Source: Elgaria multicarinata webbii
Lineage: Eukaryota; Chordata; Lepidosauria; Squamata; Anguidae
Length of the DNA: 64,000 bases
NCBI RefSeq assembly: GCF_023053635.1
Contig: NC_086192.1
Coordinates: 15,166,001 to 15,230,000, forward strand
Reading direction: 5' to 3'
In this document: positions 12,506 through 24,263 of the stretch, piece after piece
How the letters are laid out: each line of letters opens with the position of its first letter
Position numbering within the stretch: the stretch's first letter is position 1
The notes under the pieces: generated by a model
Database searches by the model: none
What the model was told of the DNA's origin: nothing
What the model saw: the letters and a program-made list of their open reading frames with translations, nothing else
Program-made: the position numbers and the translations under genes

Positions 12506-12623
12506 GCAGATTTCCACGTCTGTTCGAGACGTTTTCATTTCAACAAGCCTTCCCTGATTGAAGACATTCCATCAGGGAAGGCTTGTTGAAATCAAAACAT
12601 CTCGAACAGACGCTGAAATCTGC
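12506..12623. repeat. Inverted repeat, 53-bp arms, 12-bp loop
   Basis: Arm 12506-12558 (starting GCAGATTTCC, ending CTTCCCTGAT) is the reverse complement of 12571-12623 with about four mismatches; the loop is 12559-12570. Likely a foldback transposon or a product of two opposed insertions of one repeat, lying between L2-like fragments. Confidence 0.85.
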
Positions 12624-13471
12624 AACGTCGGCGCATGCCAAGAGTCAATCGGCAAGGAATTCCTGCAGAGAGGGAACGAATGCGCTTAAAAGTTCTATTT
12701 GGAGTTGATCTCGAAGTCCGGCTAATGCGGAACCACCAGGAATACCTCACCTGATGACATCCGGTGACCTGGCAGGACCTGCTAAGGGAGAACGTGGACA
12801 CTCACCTATCCTAGCCACAAGTTCTGTCAGGCCGGAATTTCCAACGTGGTACCCACCAGACTCACTACCTCTTCTGTTTTTTCTTTTATGTTTTAATTAT
12901 TTTAACTTGGAAGCTGGCAGGCTGCGAAGTGAACAAAAAGTTAAGGATATATATACAGTAGAACAATAGTATTTGATGTACAAGAATAAAGTTAAGATTT
13001 AACGATAGTGTTGCATTAAAAGTGCAATAGCATATTGCACAAGAACAAATGTCTAGCAGAAACAACGTAGAATAAAAAGGCCAAATGCGTTTCAACTGCC
13101 CAGAGAGCCCCAGCTATTGGACGGTATAGAAATGTAATAAATAAATAATAAATAAATAACAAGAAGTCTTCGTCAGTGGCCAATGCAGGCTGCTGTATGC
13201 TCCCTGGAGATTTAATTGGGCTGACTTTACAATTCCCACAGTTATGTGGTAGAGGGTGTCACTCCCATTTGAAAATAATGCAGGGCCTCTGCCTTTTTGA
13301 ACCGCTTAGGTCGTGGTCTTTAGACTTTTCCTTCTCAGAAATGAGCATTTTGTGAGAGTGCCTGTGACACTCCTGCAAAACTCCAAATAGGCTGCATTCT
13401 TCCCCATTGACTAAAGCTTGGAAATGCAGTTTAAAATGCAGTTTAAAGCGCACAGTTCGAAAATGAGATAT

Positions 13472-13512
13472 ATATATATATATATATATATATAGATATA
13501 TATATATATATA
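13472..13512. repeat. (TA)n microsatellite
   Basis: About 40 bp of TA with one GATA interruption. Confidence 0.9.
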
Positions 13513-13659
13513 TTCTTACATTAATGTAAATTCTGGAAGGTGCAAACTGTTTCACGGGAAATGCACTTGCATTTGGGGTTTTGAATCGGGCAGGTTCTAA
13601 TGATTTGGGAACAGAAACAAAATTCTTGGACACCTCTCTCTCTGACCCCAAAAGGTTGG

Positions 13660-13850
13660 GGATCCCTGGTTTATGGCTTTATATGCCAACAGCAAAACTT
13701 TAAACCTGGTCTGGTAGCCAGTGCAGAATCTCAGCAACTGAAACCGGGCAACCTCTGATAACTGCCAAGCTGCAGCGTTCTGCACCAACTTCTGGACCAA
13801 CCTTGAGGTCAGTTCGACATAGAGCGCACGGCAGTAATTCAGTATTGATG
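13660..13850 (-). mobile_element. L2/CR1-type LINE, C-terminal ORF2 remnant
   Basis: The minus strand reads VQKLVQNAAAW...TRFKVLLLAYKAINQ, resembling the LINE ORF2 C-terminal signature LVQNAAARL...RFKVLLLVYKAL. Truncated on both sides. Confidence 0.6.
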
Positions 13851-13854
13851 AACA

Positions 13855-13975
13855 CAAATCCTATGCATGTTTAGACGGAAACGGGTCCTATAATCCTATG
13901 CATGTTTAGGCAGAAAAGGGTCCTACAATCCTATGCATGTTTAGGCAGGGAAAAAAAGCCCTACAACTCCCAGCA
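13855..13975 (+). repeat. MITE arm, three tandem copies
   Basis: Three successive copies of the AATCCTATGCATGTTTAG unit followed by CCCTACAACTCCCAGCATTC, i.e. the same arm and adjoining internal sequence as at 9700 and 41460, here only lightly amplified. Confidence 0.8.
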
Positions 13976-16900
13976 TTCTTCAGATGGCCATGTGCAAACA
14001 CTGCGGCAAAGAAACATCTTGGAAAACTTTTCAGCTGGAGTGAGCTCTCTGCCCATTGGTGTTTTACCATAACTGAAGCAAAGGAATAAAGCAACTACTG
14101 GCCACTAGAGGGAGGCAAAGAGTAAATGGAAAATCCACTAAGCCGAATTCTATATTCATGGCTAATTTATCTTGACCGTGGAGCTGAGTAGAACTGCACA
14201 GAAAGTAGTGCAGGGAACTCATTTCGCATTTCCAGTTTTTGGCAGGCCTTCCGTCTTCTCTCCCACACTCTAGTTTCTGAGGATTCAACAGACTTCATTC
14301 AGACACCTCCCAGATTTTTCTCCAGCCTCCCATGGACTAGGAACTTGATCTTGAAAAATCAAAACTGAAATCCTCAGGAAAATAGGCCTGCTTTTTAGCA
14401 AACTTCTTTTCCCTGTTCATCTTTCTTTTCTGCATTCATATGAATGCTTAAAGCTGTTGTTTTTAATTATTATTCCTGGCTGCACTTGTTTTATGGTTCT
14501 GTTGGCATAGACATAAATTTCGAACAGGCTAGGAAAAACCCTAACCTCTACCCAGAACGTAATTGTCACGGTCTGAACTTTTTTTCCATTTCATTTCCCC
14601 CTGAGCTCACTGGTTGCATTCCACACACACCCCAACTCCTGGCCTGCCATCACACCCTTGTATATACTTGCCAAAATAAGGCAATAATACGTCATGCATC
14701 TGATAAACCGGACTCTAGTCCAGAGGGGTGCGGAAAGGTAGAACTGGATCTACTGGTAAATCTATAGATGATCTCCAATAGATAAGCAAAGTTTTCTATT
14801 TCTGACACCCAATTGCCTTGAGTGCCTTTTTGTTGTTGGAAAGAGAGATTTTTAGCGATAGTTTTTTTTTTTTAGCAACAAAATATTTTTTTTAGCACCT
14901 TAAATAATCCTGCTGCAATTGGAAGTTAGGGACCACAAGTCGTGGATTTTGGTGCGGGAGGACGCCTCAAACCAAATACCTGGGCTGAGACTTCTTCCGA
15001 CCTGTCTGCCTTTTATGCCTCTCTTTGCACGGTGGATCTCAGGGTCTAGTAGAAAATGCAGTGGATTCTGAAAAGCCAGGATTTGCCCGTCCCCAAAGCT
15101 TCCGCTGTAATAAACGGGTTGGTTTAGTCCCAAAGGTGCTGCAAGACTCTTCATTGCGTTTGCAAAATGTCGTAAAGAAACGAAAACTGGAAACGCCACG
15201 GAGATGAGTGGAACGCACAGAGCGCTGGTGCTAATGACCCATGTCTTTCCTTCCGTGTATTTTCTGCACTGGCTGTTCAGAAAAATGGGTCACACCCTCC
15301 ATAACTTCATGGTGTGGTTCAAATGCCATGGATCTTGGTCTCCATCCTCCATATTCTCCCCTTAGCTAGCTCATATTATCATGGTTCCAGTGCCCCAAAC
15401 TTTCTGCACACACCCACAAGTGTTTGGGGGGGGGGGAGGGATTGAGGATTTCACATCTTCGTTCCTTAATCTGTCAGTGTCGCCCCTCGCCTGGCACTGG
15501 TGGCTGGATCTAGGATTGTAATGCCAGATTCACCAAACAAAATTCGGTGAGGGCCAAAGACATAATTTTTGTGAACCGCCCAGGGAGCTTCAGCTATTGG
15601 GCGGTATAAAAATGCAATAAATAAATAAATAAATAAAGCTGCCTTAGATCAGGAAAGGGCTTCCTCAGGCACAGGGCAAAGTGAAGTAGACGTCATGGTA
15701 GCAGCCCTGTTTATCTGCGGACAAGGTTTTCCCTATTTTTATTTTACAGTGTCTAGGGTGCTGTTGTGTATGTGAACGAGACAGTCACTTGAACACACAA
15801 AAGACGGCTGTTCTCATCACACCCTTCTTGGCCTTCATGCTTTACATATTTAAGGTACACGCCTAAGGTTGTTTAACTGAAAACCTAAGCACGCATATAC
15901 ACACTATCATATATGAAAAGTCTCCCTGGGTCAATAAAAGCTCTGAATAAAAAGGATTGCCCTCTGCCTCCTTAAAAAGATGTCCTACTGTCGCACTCTG
16001 GAGAGGAAACTAAAAAACTCGGGCTGCTGCAGAGAAGGCCCTGTCCAGTTCTGAAATGACGGGCTCTTCTGACTTATTTCAATGCCTGCCCACTTTTTAA
16101 TTAATTACATTCCTATACCACCAATAGCCGAAGCACTAATATAGGAAGTTGAGTTCAACTCCTAAACTTGCTGTAGCCTGCGTTTATTGCCTCCCATGCT
16201 AAATGCGGCGTTGCCACGCTTTCTCTGTATAAAGCAACTCTGCTGTAAGTCACATCAGACTCTCCAACACTCCTGAGCTATGGTTCCCCCCGCCCCCAAT
16301 TCTAGACCCCACAAACAAGAAGGATCTCGGCTCTATCTGCCATCAGAAGAGCCTAAAGCTGAACTTCTGTGCGAGTCGAATTTCCAGGCACGCCGCCTCT
16401 GAGGGCAAATCACTCTGTCGCTCCTCTGCAGTGGGACTAGTAGGATGCTCTGATCTTATCACATGGCAGGGAATCATCCCTATCTCAGCAGAGGTTCATT
16501 GGTAGGAGGCCGAGCAGTGACATGCAGAGACGCAGCGAGCCGCCTCTCTGAGAGGAGGCCATCTCTCTGCGTCATTGCTTTGGGAGCGACAGGGTCCCTC
16601 ACCTGCACTCATGCAGAAAGACGGCAGATTTCTCCTCCTCCAGCATCAGCAGCTGGCAGAAAAGAGGAAAAGCCCGGGCAGCGAATCATCCAGAGAGACT
16701 GCAGGCACCCTCTTCTGCGATCTTGTGAACGGCGGCTTTGCTCTTGCGGAAGGTGTTGTGCGTGATTGAATTTCATTCCTCTTCGGAAATGCCTGGGCTA
16801 GAGAGCAGGGGTAGCCCAGACCTGTCCAGCCGCATTATGGGCTGGCCGGCCTTCTCCACCCTAACCAGTACAGCCAGGTCGACAGCATTTTCTGCCTGCC

Positions 16901-17579
16901 TTGGCTATAACCTGCGCGGCAGGTAGGGTGGCTGAGACTCTTATACACTCGCGCACCGGTCCCGACAGGTCTGGTGGCATTTTTTCCCCCAAGCCCTTCT
17001 GATTTTCAAGCCCTCGCTTCTCCCAGCCTGCCCCGGGTTCCACTGGCCACCACAGCGGCCGGATGAATCCGCCAAAGTTCTTCTTAAAGGCCCCATGGCG
17101 TAGGAGCAACCTTAGATGCACAACTGAGACCGGGCAGGGGACAATTATGATCCAGATCCCCCTCGATCTGGCTCAGCAACCCACCAACCCTGCATGTAAG
17201 GAAAAATCAACTACACCAGACAAGGGGCGTGATAGACATAGACCTTGAGAGCACATGGTTTACATGCGTAGCAGACAGTCCCACATACTGAGGGTTCCAT
17301 AGGTCCACCCAGCCCATGGGTGTCTACTTTGACGCGCACACGCCCAAAGTATATTTCCCCTCTTCAAAATAGGATCTTATTTCTCTCTCCAAACATTTAG
17401 AACCCACCCTATATCACTAGGCTACAGATAAAATCACACAAACAGTATAAAACAATAAATATACACAGCTAAACAACAAATTATTTATTAAAACATTAAG
17501 ATAAGTCATGTGGGACCCTATTTAATTTGCAGAACTGTTAGAGGCAACAGAACTTTGATTATACTGGTACGTACATTCA

Positions 17580-18520
17580 CGGTTTGTTTATTTATTAGAT
17601 TTCTATACTGCCTAATAGCCAAAAGCTCTCTGAGTGGTTTACAGAAGATTAAAACCTTAACAATGCCATATAAAACATAACATAAACAGCGTTTGCAAAC
17701 AAATACATTTTAAAACAATATTTAAAAAAATCCCAGGACTGGTTCAAACTTTATCATATGCTGTCAAATGCGTGGAAATTGAGGGAACTCTTAACCTGGT
17801 GCCGAAAGAATGACCATGTTGATGCCAGGCGAGATTGTTCCATAATTGGGGGCCGTGACGAAGGAGGCCCTCTCCTTGGCTGCCATCCTCTGAACCTCCC
17901 TTGAAAGAGGCACTTCGAGGAAGGTCTCTAAGGGGATGATTGTAGTGTACAGATTCATAACGGGAGAGGTGCTCCATCAGGTATTTTGGCCCCGAGCTGT
18001 GCAGGGCTTTATAGCTCAAAACCAGGGCCAAATCTACACCAAGCAGGGCATAACACTTCGGAAACGTTTTGAAAACAATATGTGAAATGTGTCTTGGGTC
18101 CAAACAGTTGTCAAAACTGTTACAAAGCGTAGATCCTGCCCAGGACTTCGAATTGGGCTCCGAAATTGACAGCCAGCCAGTGCAACCAGCCCAGAGTCAG
18201 TATTATATGTTCAGACCCTCTGGGCCTGCCTTGCTATCAACCTGGCTACTTCATTTTGTGTAAGCCGCGGCTTTGGAAGCGTCTCCAAGGGCAGCCCCAC
18301 CTAGAGCACACTGCAGTAATCTAACTGGGAAGTGACTAGGGCATAGACTACTGAGGCCAGGTTATCCTTGTCTGGATGGAGTCATAGCTGGGCCACCAGC
18401 AAAAGCTGGAAGAAGCCACTCTGGGCCACTGAGATCATCTGAGCCTCCAGTGATCTTCTTGTCCACTACAGCTCCTAAAACAGGGCTCCTGCTTTGCGCC
18501 TCTTCCGCCAACTCTTTTAA
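17580..18520 (-). mobile_element. L2-like LINE 3' part
   Basis: Starts with the A/T-rich tail (TTTATTTATTAGATTTCTATACTG...) and CTCTCTGAGTGGTTTACA, continues into minus-strand coding remnants (LVLSYKALHSSGPKYL, LWNNL) typical of LINE ORF2 C-termini. Broken; ends near the splice-free stretch before the hAT element. Confidence 0.6.
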
Positions 18521-18575
18521 AACTGCCTCCGCCTACGTGCACAGCAGCTTCTTCCTTCTGTATCCTAACGTATAA

Positions 18576-19490
18576 CAGTGGTTCCCAATTGGTGGTTCGT
18601 GGACCCCAGGGGGTCCACGTAACCCACCCAGGGAGTCCGTGGCACCATTCACCTATTAGCTCTGCAAGGCCCGCATTTTAATAAAAGAAAATACGCCGTC
18701 TCCCGTGCTCCGTTTGCTTCGACGGTGACGTCATGCACAAAAGCACCTGCGTGATTTTAGCAACTAGCTTCAGATATTCCTTCCCTGCACCTAATCCGGA
18801 AAACTCATAGAGAAGGAATCCTTTTGAACGTGGTGACGTGCAACTAACAACTCTCTCTGCGGAAGAGCGAGATGCACTTGTTGACGTGACTTGAGATGGT
18901 TCATTGAAATCATTTTTCAAAAAATATAGACTGGACCAATTCTGGGCGAAGGTTTTTCCTGATTATAAGAAGTCAGGTGAAAAAGCTTTGAAACATCTAG
19001 TTCCCTTTTGTTCCACATATCTTTGTGAACAAACATTTTCGACATTTTGTTATATGAAGAACAAGCATAGAAATCGGCTCGATGTTGATCCAGATTTGAG
19101 ATTAAAAGTAGGAAATATTGAACCGGATGTGGAAGGGATTGTTCGGGGCAAAAAGAGGCAGGATTTCTCCCATCACATTTAGGTTTAGTAGCTGCTAGAC
19201 ATGTCATAATTTGTTCAACTGTAAACTAGACGTTAGTAAAATTAAATTCGTCTTTATATTCCTAAAAAAATCATTGTCATTTTTGCGTGGTAATATCACA
19301 AATTTTATGGTCTGTTTTTTAGTATACCTAAAATCCTTTGCTTATTAGGGGCTACCCCTTATTTTCTCCAAAAAATTGCTTTGCACAGGTAACTACCATA
19401 GAGATAACAAAATTTTCAAAAGTAGGGGGTCCATGGCTTGGCATTTGAAAAACAAGGGGTCCCCAGTACTTAGCAAATTGGGAACCACTG
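18576..19490 (+). mobile_element. hAT DNA transposon, internally deleted, with transposase C-terminus
   Basis: Bounded by inverted ends CAGTGGTTCCCAATT...and ...AATTGGGAACCACTG, and by the 8-bp duplication ACGTATAA (18568-18575) / AGGTATAA (19491-19498), one mismatch; 8-bp duplications and CAG..CTG ends are hAT hallmarks. Inside, 18904-19182 reads plus-strand FWAKVFPDYKKSGEKALKHL...STYLCEQTFS..., the hAT dimerisation domain as in ZBED5/Charlie-type transposases. Length 915 bp means most of the transposase (BED finger and catalytic core) is missing, so it is non-autonomous. Confidence 0.9.
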
Positions 19491-19519
19491 AGGTATAACA
19501 TGGCAGCCAGGATCTCTTT

Positions 19520-20105
19520 CTTGGTTGGTCACCGCTACCTCAGATCCCATCAGGTTATACTTGAAGTTGGGATGTTTTGCCCCAACATGCATCATAGAAT
19601 AGCAGAGTTGGAAGGGGCCTCTAAGGCCATCGAGTCCAACACCCCCTGCTCAGTGCAGGAATCCACCCTAAAGCATCCCTGACAGAGGGTTGTCCAGCTG
19701 CCTCTTGAAGGCCTCCAGTGTGGGAGAGCCCACAACCTCCCTAGGTTACTGGTTCCATTGTTGTACTGCTCTAGCAGTCAGGAAGTTTTTCCTGATGTCC
19801 AGCTGGAATCTGGTTTCCTTTAACTTGAGCCTGTTATTCCGTGTCCTGCACTCTGGGAGGATGGAGAAGAGATCCTGGCCCTCCTCTGTGTGACAACCTT
19901 TCAAGTCTTTGAAGAGTGCTCTCATGTCTCCCCTCCATCTCCTCTTCTCCAGGCTAAACATGCCCAGTTCTTTCAGTCTCCCTTCATAGGGCTTTGTTTC
20001 CAGACCCCGGATCATCCTGACCTTAAATAATTTGGTGTCAGCAGCAAATTTGGCCTGTTCCCTGCTCACTCCTAATTCCAGGTCACAATTCCTGATCCAT
20101 TTGGC
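19520..20105 (-). mobile_element. CR1 LINE 3' fragment, compound
   Basis: Minus-oriented. The 3' terminus ATCATAGAATAGCAGAGTTG is at 19592, followed by the usual CR1 tail up to about 20020. Both flanks (19540-19590 and 20020-20105) contain other CR1 stretches (ATTTGGTGTC.., CTTGAAGTTGGG), so two CR1 pieces are joined or nested. Confidence 0.8.
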
Positions 20106-20527
20106 TCTGCTTTCCTGCGTGCCGCATTCCACACCCATCCCTGCTTTCTGATTCTGCTTTTCCCATGCACCTTCGTGTCCCTCATGCATGCACCGCTGTG
20201 GTTTCCCGACTCATTCTTCTCTTGGTCGTGGGGATTTTTTTTTCTTGTTTTTCTCTGGAAAGAACGAGAGAAACCTGTTTGCTATCAGGGTCAAGATCCT
20301 CACATAAGGTGGGAGGAATGTTGAAAGTGGGCACTTGGGCGGACCGAGGGCAGCCCCCGAAGGCAAAGCGATAAAAACTGCACCAGTTGGGTAGAAGAGG
20401 ATCTTCGCCTACATGGTCCTCTCTTTACTTGCACCCAGGGCATCAAGCGGAGCTCTTTTGCCAGGCCTGAGCATCTACATATTTTCGAGTGGGGGAAAAA
20501 AGAGACGCACCGCCAGGCTACACAAAG

Positions 20528-23500
20528 ATGGCTGCTTTCCTTCTGGTTCTATTGCTGTCTGTTTGCAAGACCATTGCTGGCATAGGTAAGAGTTTGTTTT
20601 GTTCGGCAACTATCTTGATTAGAGATCTATCCGTCTTTCCCTCTTTCCTGTCCTGTTCCAGGAATTTGAAGCTTAACAAATGGAAGCTCAATCCACAGAA
20701 TCATAGAATAGTAGGGTTGGAAGGGGCCTCGAAGGCCATCGAGTCCAACCCCCTGCCCCATGCAGGAATCTATCTTAAAGCATCCCTGACAGAGGGTTGT
20801 CCAGCTGCCTCTTGAAGGCCTCTAGTGTGGGAGAGCCCACCACCTCCCGAGGTCATGGGCTCCATTGTCGGACTGCTCTAACATTCAGGATGTTTTTCCT
20901 GATGTCCAGCTGGAGTCTGGCTTCCTGTAGTGTGGAGCCCAGAACTGGACGCAATTCAGACAAGGGAGAGGTGTTCCTGGTCAATTGAAAGACAGATCAG
21001 GGAATAGGGACTCAGCCTGTGCTAGGTGGGGTTACAGTCCCCCCACCTCAAAGACTCCAAGTCATACCCATCAACTCTTCAGCTGCTGCCTTTCTTTCTC
21101 TCGCTTTCTCCACTGGAGAAACTAGACTGCAGTCTCCTTGGGGCAGGGCCCTGTCTCTTTTTGTTTACACGTAAGCAGATTGCAGCAAAATGTCCTTCTG
21201 CAAATGGGGCATCAAAACAAGTACATTCCTGGGATGACTAAATAAAGTAAAAGCAAGGGATGTGAATAGGTATAAAACACGTTTATGGGAGATATATTGT
21301 ACTTTCATTTCCAAGGGGTCTGTTGCAGCCCATGGCGGTCAGGATGTCATTTTGTTCCCCCCCCATGTTCCTCTGAGGTGCTAGGAGCTGTCCTAAGCAG
21401 AGACAGGTGGGTGGTGCATAAAAGTGCCACTTGGAAGTTGGGGGTTTCACTCAAAAGATGGTATTGTTCATGTAGAGGCAGTTGATGTAGCTGATTACAG
21501 ATCGAAAGGTAATTTTCCTCCAGGTTAGGCGATAGACGCAGGGCAGGTTTTTCTTTTTTCTTCCCCCCTCCCCATTGCATGCAGCTTGGCTCGCTTGTTC
21601 GAGCGGCGTTCCCTAAATTTAGATCCCCAGGGAATAGGGTTGCATGTGTGTGTGTTGGATTAAAGGCAGAGAGGCACACTTCCATTTCAGAATGATACAT
21701 ATATATTGTTGCGCACGGACACCCTGTTTCGAAGAAATGAGACGTTTCAGGGGCCCAGAACTGAGCTGGGGTACAGTTCCCTTGAATCCCAGAGACTTCC
21801 CGCACAAGCAGCACAAGTCTCTGGGTTGGGTGCTGGCAACCCAACGGTCCTTTCAAGCACTAGATGTGGTCTGCAGGTCACAAGAAGGTGACCCTACAGC
21901 CATTTAGAGCAATGGACGTGGCCTCTAGGTCAACCGCTGGGAACGTCCAACCAGATATGTACAGTTGGTTATGTACTTCACCATTTGTTGGCTTCATGCA
22001 CAGTTGGGAACCCATCGGGTCTCTCTCTGCCTTTTCAGAGATGATCCCCTACACACCTCGTGTCTCTGAGCTGAACATGGAAGGGAAAATCACTGGCAGC
22101 ACCTTTGCCTTGGAGCCCCCAAACTGTATCTTTGATCCATTCGTCAATGTCTCAGACAACATCTGGCTGGTAGTGACCTTCATTAACGGTGAGTCTACAG
22201 TCCTAGAATCATAGAATAGTAGAGATGGAAGGGGCCTTCAAGGCCATCGAGTCCAACCCCCTGCTCAATGCAGGAATCCACCCTAAAGCATCCCTGACAG
22301 ATGGTTGTCCAGCTGCCTCTTGAAGGCCTCTAGTGTGGGAGAGCCCACCACCTCCCTAGGTTGTCGTACCGCTCTAACAGTCAGGATGTTTTTCCTGATG
22401 TTCATCCAGAATCTGGCTTCCTGTAATTTAAGCCCCTTATTCCGTGTCCTGCACTCTGGCAGGATCGAGAAGAGATCCTGGCCCTCCTCTGTGAGACAAC
22501 CTTTCAAGCGTGTTCTGTATTTTAATCCTATATCAATTTCTGCTATGTGGTTTTATCCTGGTTGTGCTTTTCATATTGTATTTTGTATTTGGGTTTTTAG
22601 ATTGTTGGATGTTTCGTTATGTTCTTAATGGTTTTAATTTTTATGAGCCACCCAAAGAGCTTCGGCTATTGGGCGGTATAAATATGTAATAAATAAATGA
22701 ATAAAAAATAAATAAGATGAGGGCAACCAGGATGATCAGGGGTCTGGAAACAAAGCCCTATGAGGAGAGACTGAAAGAACTGGGCATGTTTAGCCTGGAG
22801 AAGCGAAGGCTGAGGGGAGACATGAGAGCACTCTTCAAATCCTTAAAAGGTTGTCACACAGAGGAGGGCCAGGATCTCTTCTCGATCCTCCCAGAGTGCA
22901 GCTAAGTGTCCCCCATCTTGAAACTGGGCATTTAGTTTCTTCTTCCAGTCAATCCCAGATCACTGGTGGTTGTGGGGACACAAGAGTGGACAAGGGCTAT
23001 TGCTTCATGCCCTGCGTGGGGATCCTCTTGGATGTGTCCAGCTGTCCACTGCTGGAAACGGGACGCAGGCCAGATGGCTGTTTGTTCTTCCTGTGTCCTC
23101 GATCAGCCATTAAAATTAGGGCTGTGCACCAGCCCCCTGAACAGCTTCGTGGCCCAATCCGGAACTTTCGGATCGGGCCCGAACCAGTTTGGGCCCATGT
23201 GACCCTTCCCCGACCCTCTCCAGATCAGGTCGGATTGAGATTCGCCCACCATTTTGCCTCCCCTTCCCTACTTACTTGCGACCACGGCGGACCGCGGCGG
23301 TGGTGGAGTCAGGTAAACCCCCCTCCCCCGCACTTACCTGCCGCCAGACAACGATGGAGGCAGGTAAGCCCCTCCCCCATACTTACCTGTCTTTGGAGCT
23401 CTGGATCGAGGTGACATGATCCGCTTTGTCTCGATCTACTTCGTCTCGATCCGATTCGAGGCGAATCATGCCGCTCTGCTTCCGCTTCTACGAACTGAAA

Positions 23501-24228
23501 CGGAGCAGAGCACGGCCCTAATTAAAATGATGATTGTTTCAGTGACAAGGCAATCTTACCTTTCGCCGCTGACTTCTTGCTGCCTTCCCCGCTACAGCTA
23601 CAGCCAAATTCAAGAACCCAACAACCCCCCAGAAAGTGCCACCATACGAAGAGCTATACTCCACTTACGCTTACATGACCATGAAGTCCACCCTCTCCAA
23701 GTACCCCTGCAGGAAAGACAAAACCGGGAACGTGCTCCGGGTCGGCAATGAGTCGTCCTGCAAGAACGACGACAGCCGGACCCACTGCAACGGCCCGCTG
23801 CCCTCCGCGGGTCCTTTCAGGTAAGCGGGGTGCTGGGGGGGGGGGCGGAACCAGTGGAGGCTGGTGGCTCTGATGTCAGTGGGGTGGTGAATCCACTCTG
23901 GTTTTCAGTCAGTACCAGGAGAGTCTATAAGTTTGTCCCCCCAATCCCTTTTAGGCTCACAACAACCCTGTAAAGTAGGCGAGGCTGAGAAAAAGCAGCT
24001 TTCCCATGAAGAGTTGAAAGCGTGGTGGATGAGCTGGGATTTGAACCCGTGTCTTCCTAGTCAAACTACGACTGCACATGCCATGTTTCCTCTAAAGTCA
24101 GTTTGGCCCTGAATTTTTTTTAGGGGGGGGGCGTTGCATAACTTTGCAAATTGGGTTAGTGCCCCCCATACCAGCCGCCAAGCCCCCCTCCATGCAATCC
24201 AGTGTTTCACCAAGAGAGGGCAGTAAAT

Positions 24229-24263
<35 letters not shown>

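Larger units (their letters stand above)
11875..18575. other. Intergenic DNA between DTX2 and UPK3B, left part
   Basis: I found no exon on either strand. The stretch holds L2-like LINE tails (12360-12480, 13095-13165, 15570-15640), the 12506-12623 inverted repeat, a TA microsatellite (13472-13512), a C-terminal LINE reading frame on the minus strand (13660-13850), a small MITE-arm array (13855-13975) and a long L2-like block (17580-18520). The GC-richer part at 16460-17120 has open frames on both strands but no recognisable protein. Confidence 0.5.

Noticed and set aside
16463-17121. GC-richer intergenic stretch with open frames on both strands
   Set aside because: No family resemblance, weak splice sites and no promoter signs.
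21347-21856. 169-codon minus-strand frame in UPK3B intron 1
   Set aside because: No recognisable domain, no splice signals and no repeat support; frame length alone is not convincing.
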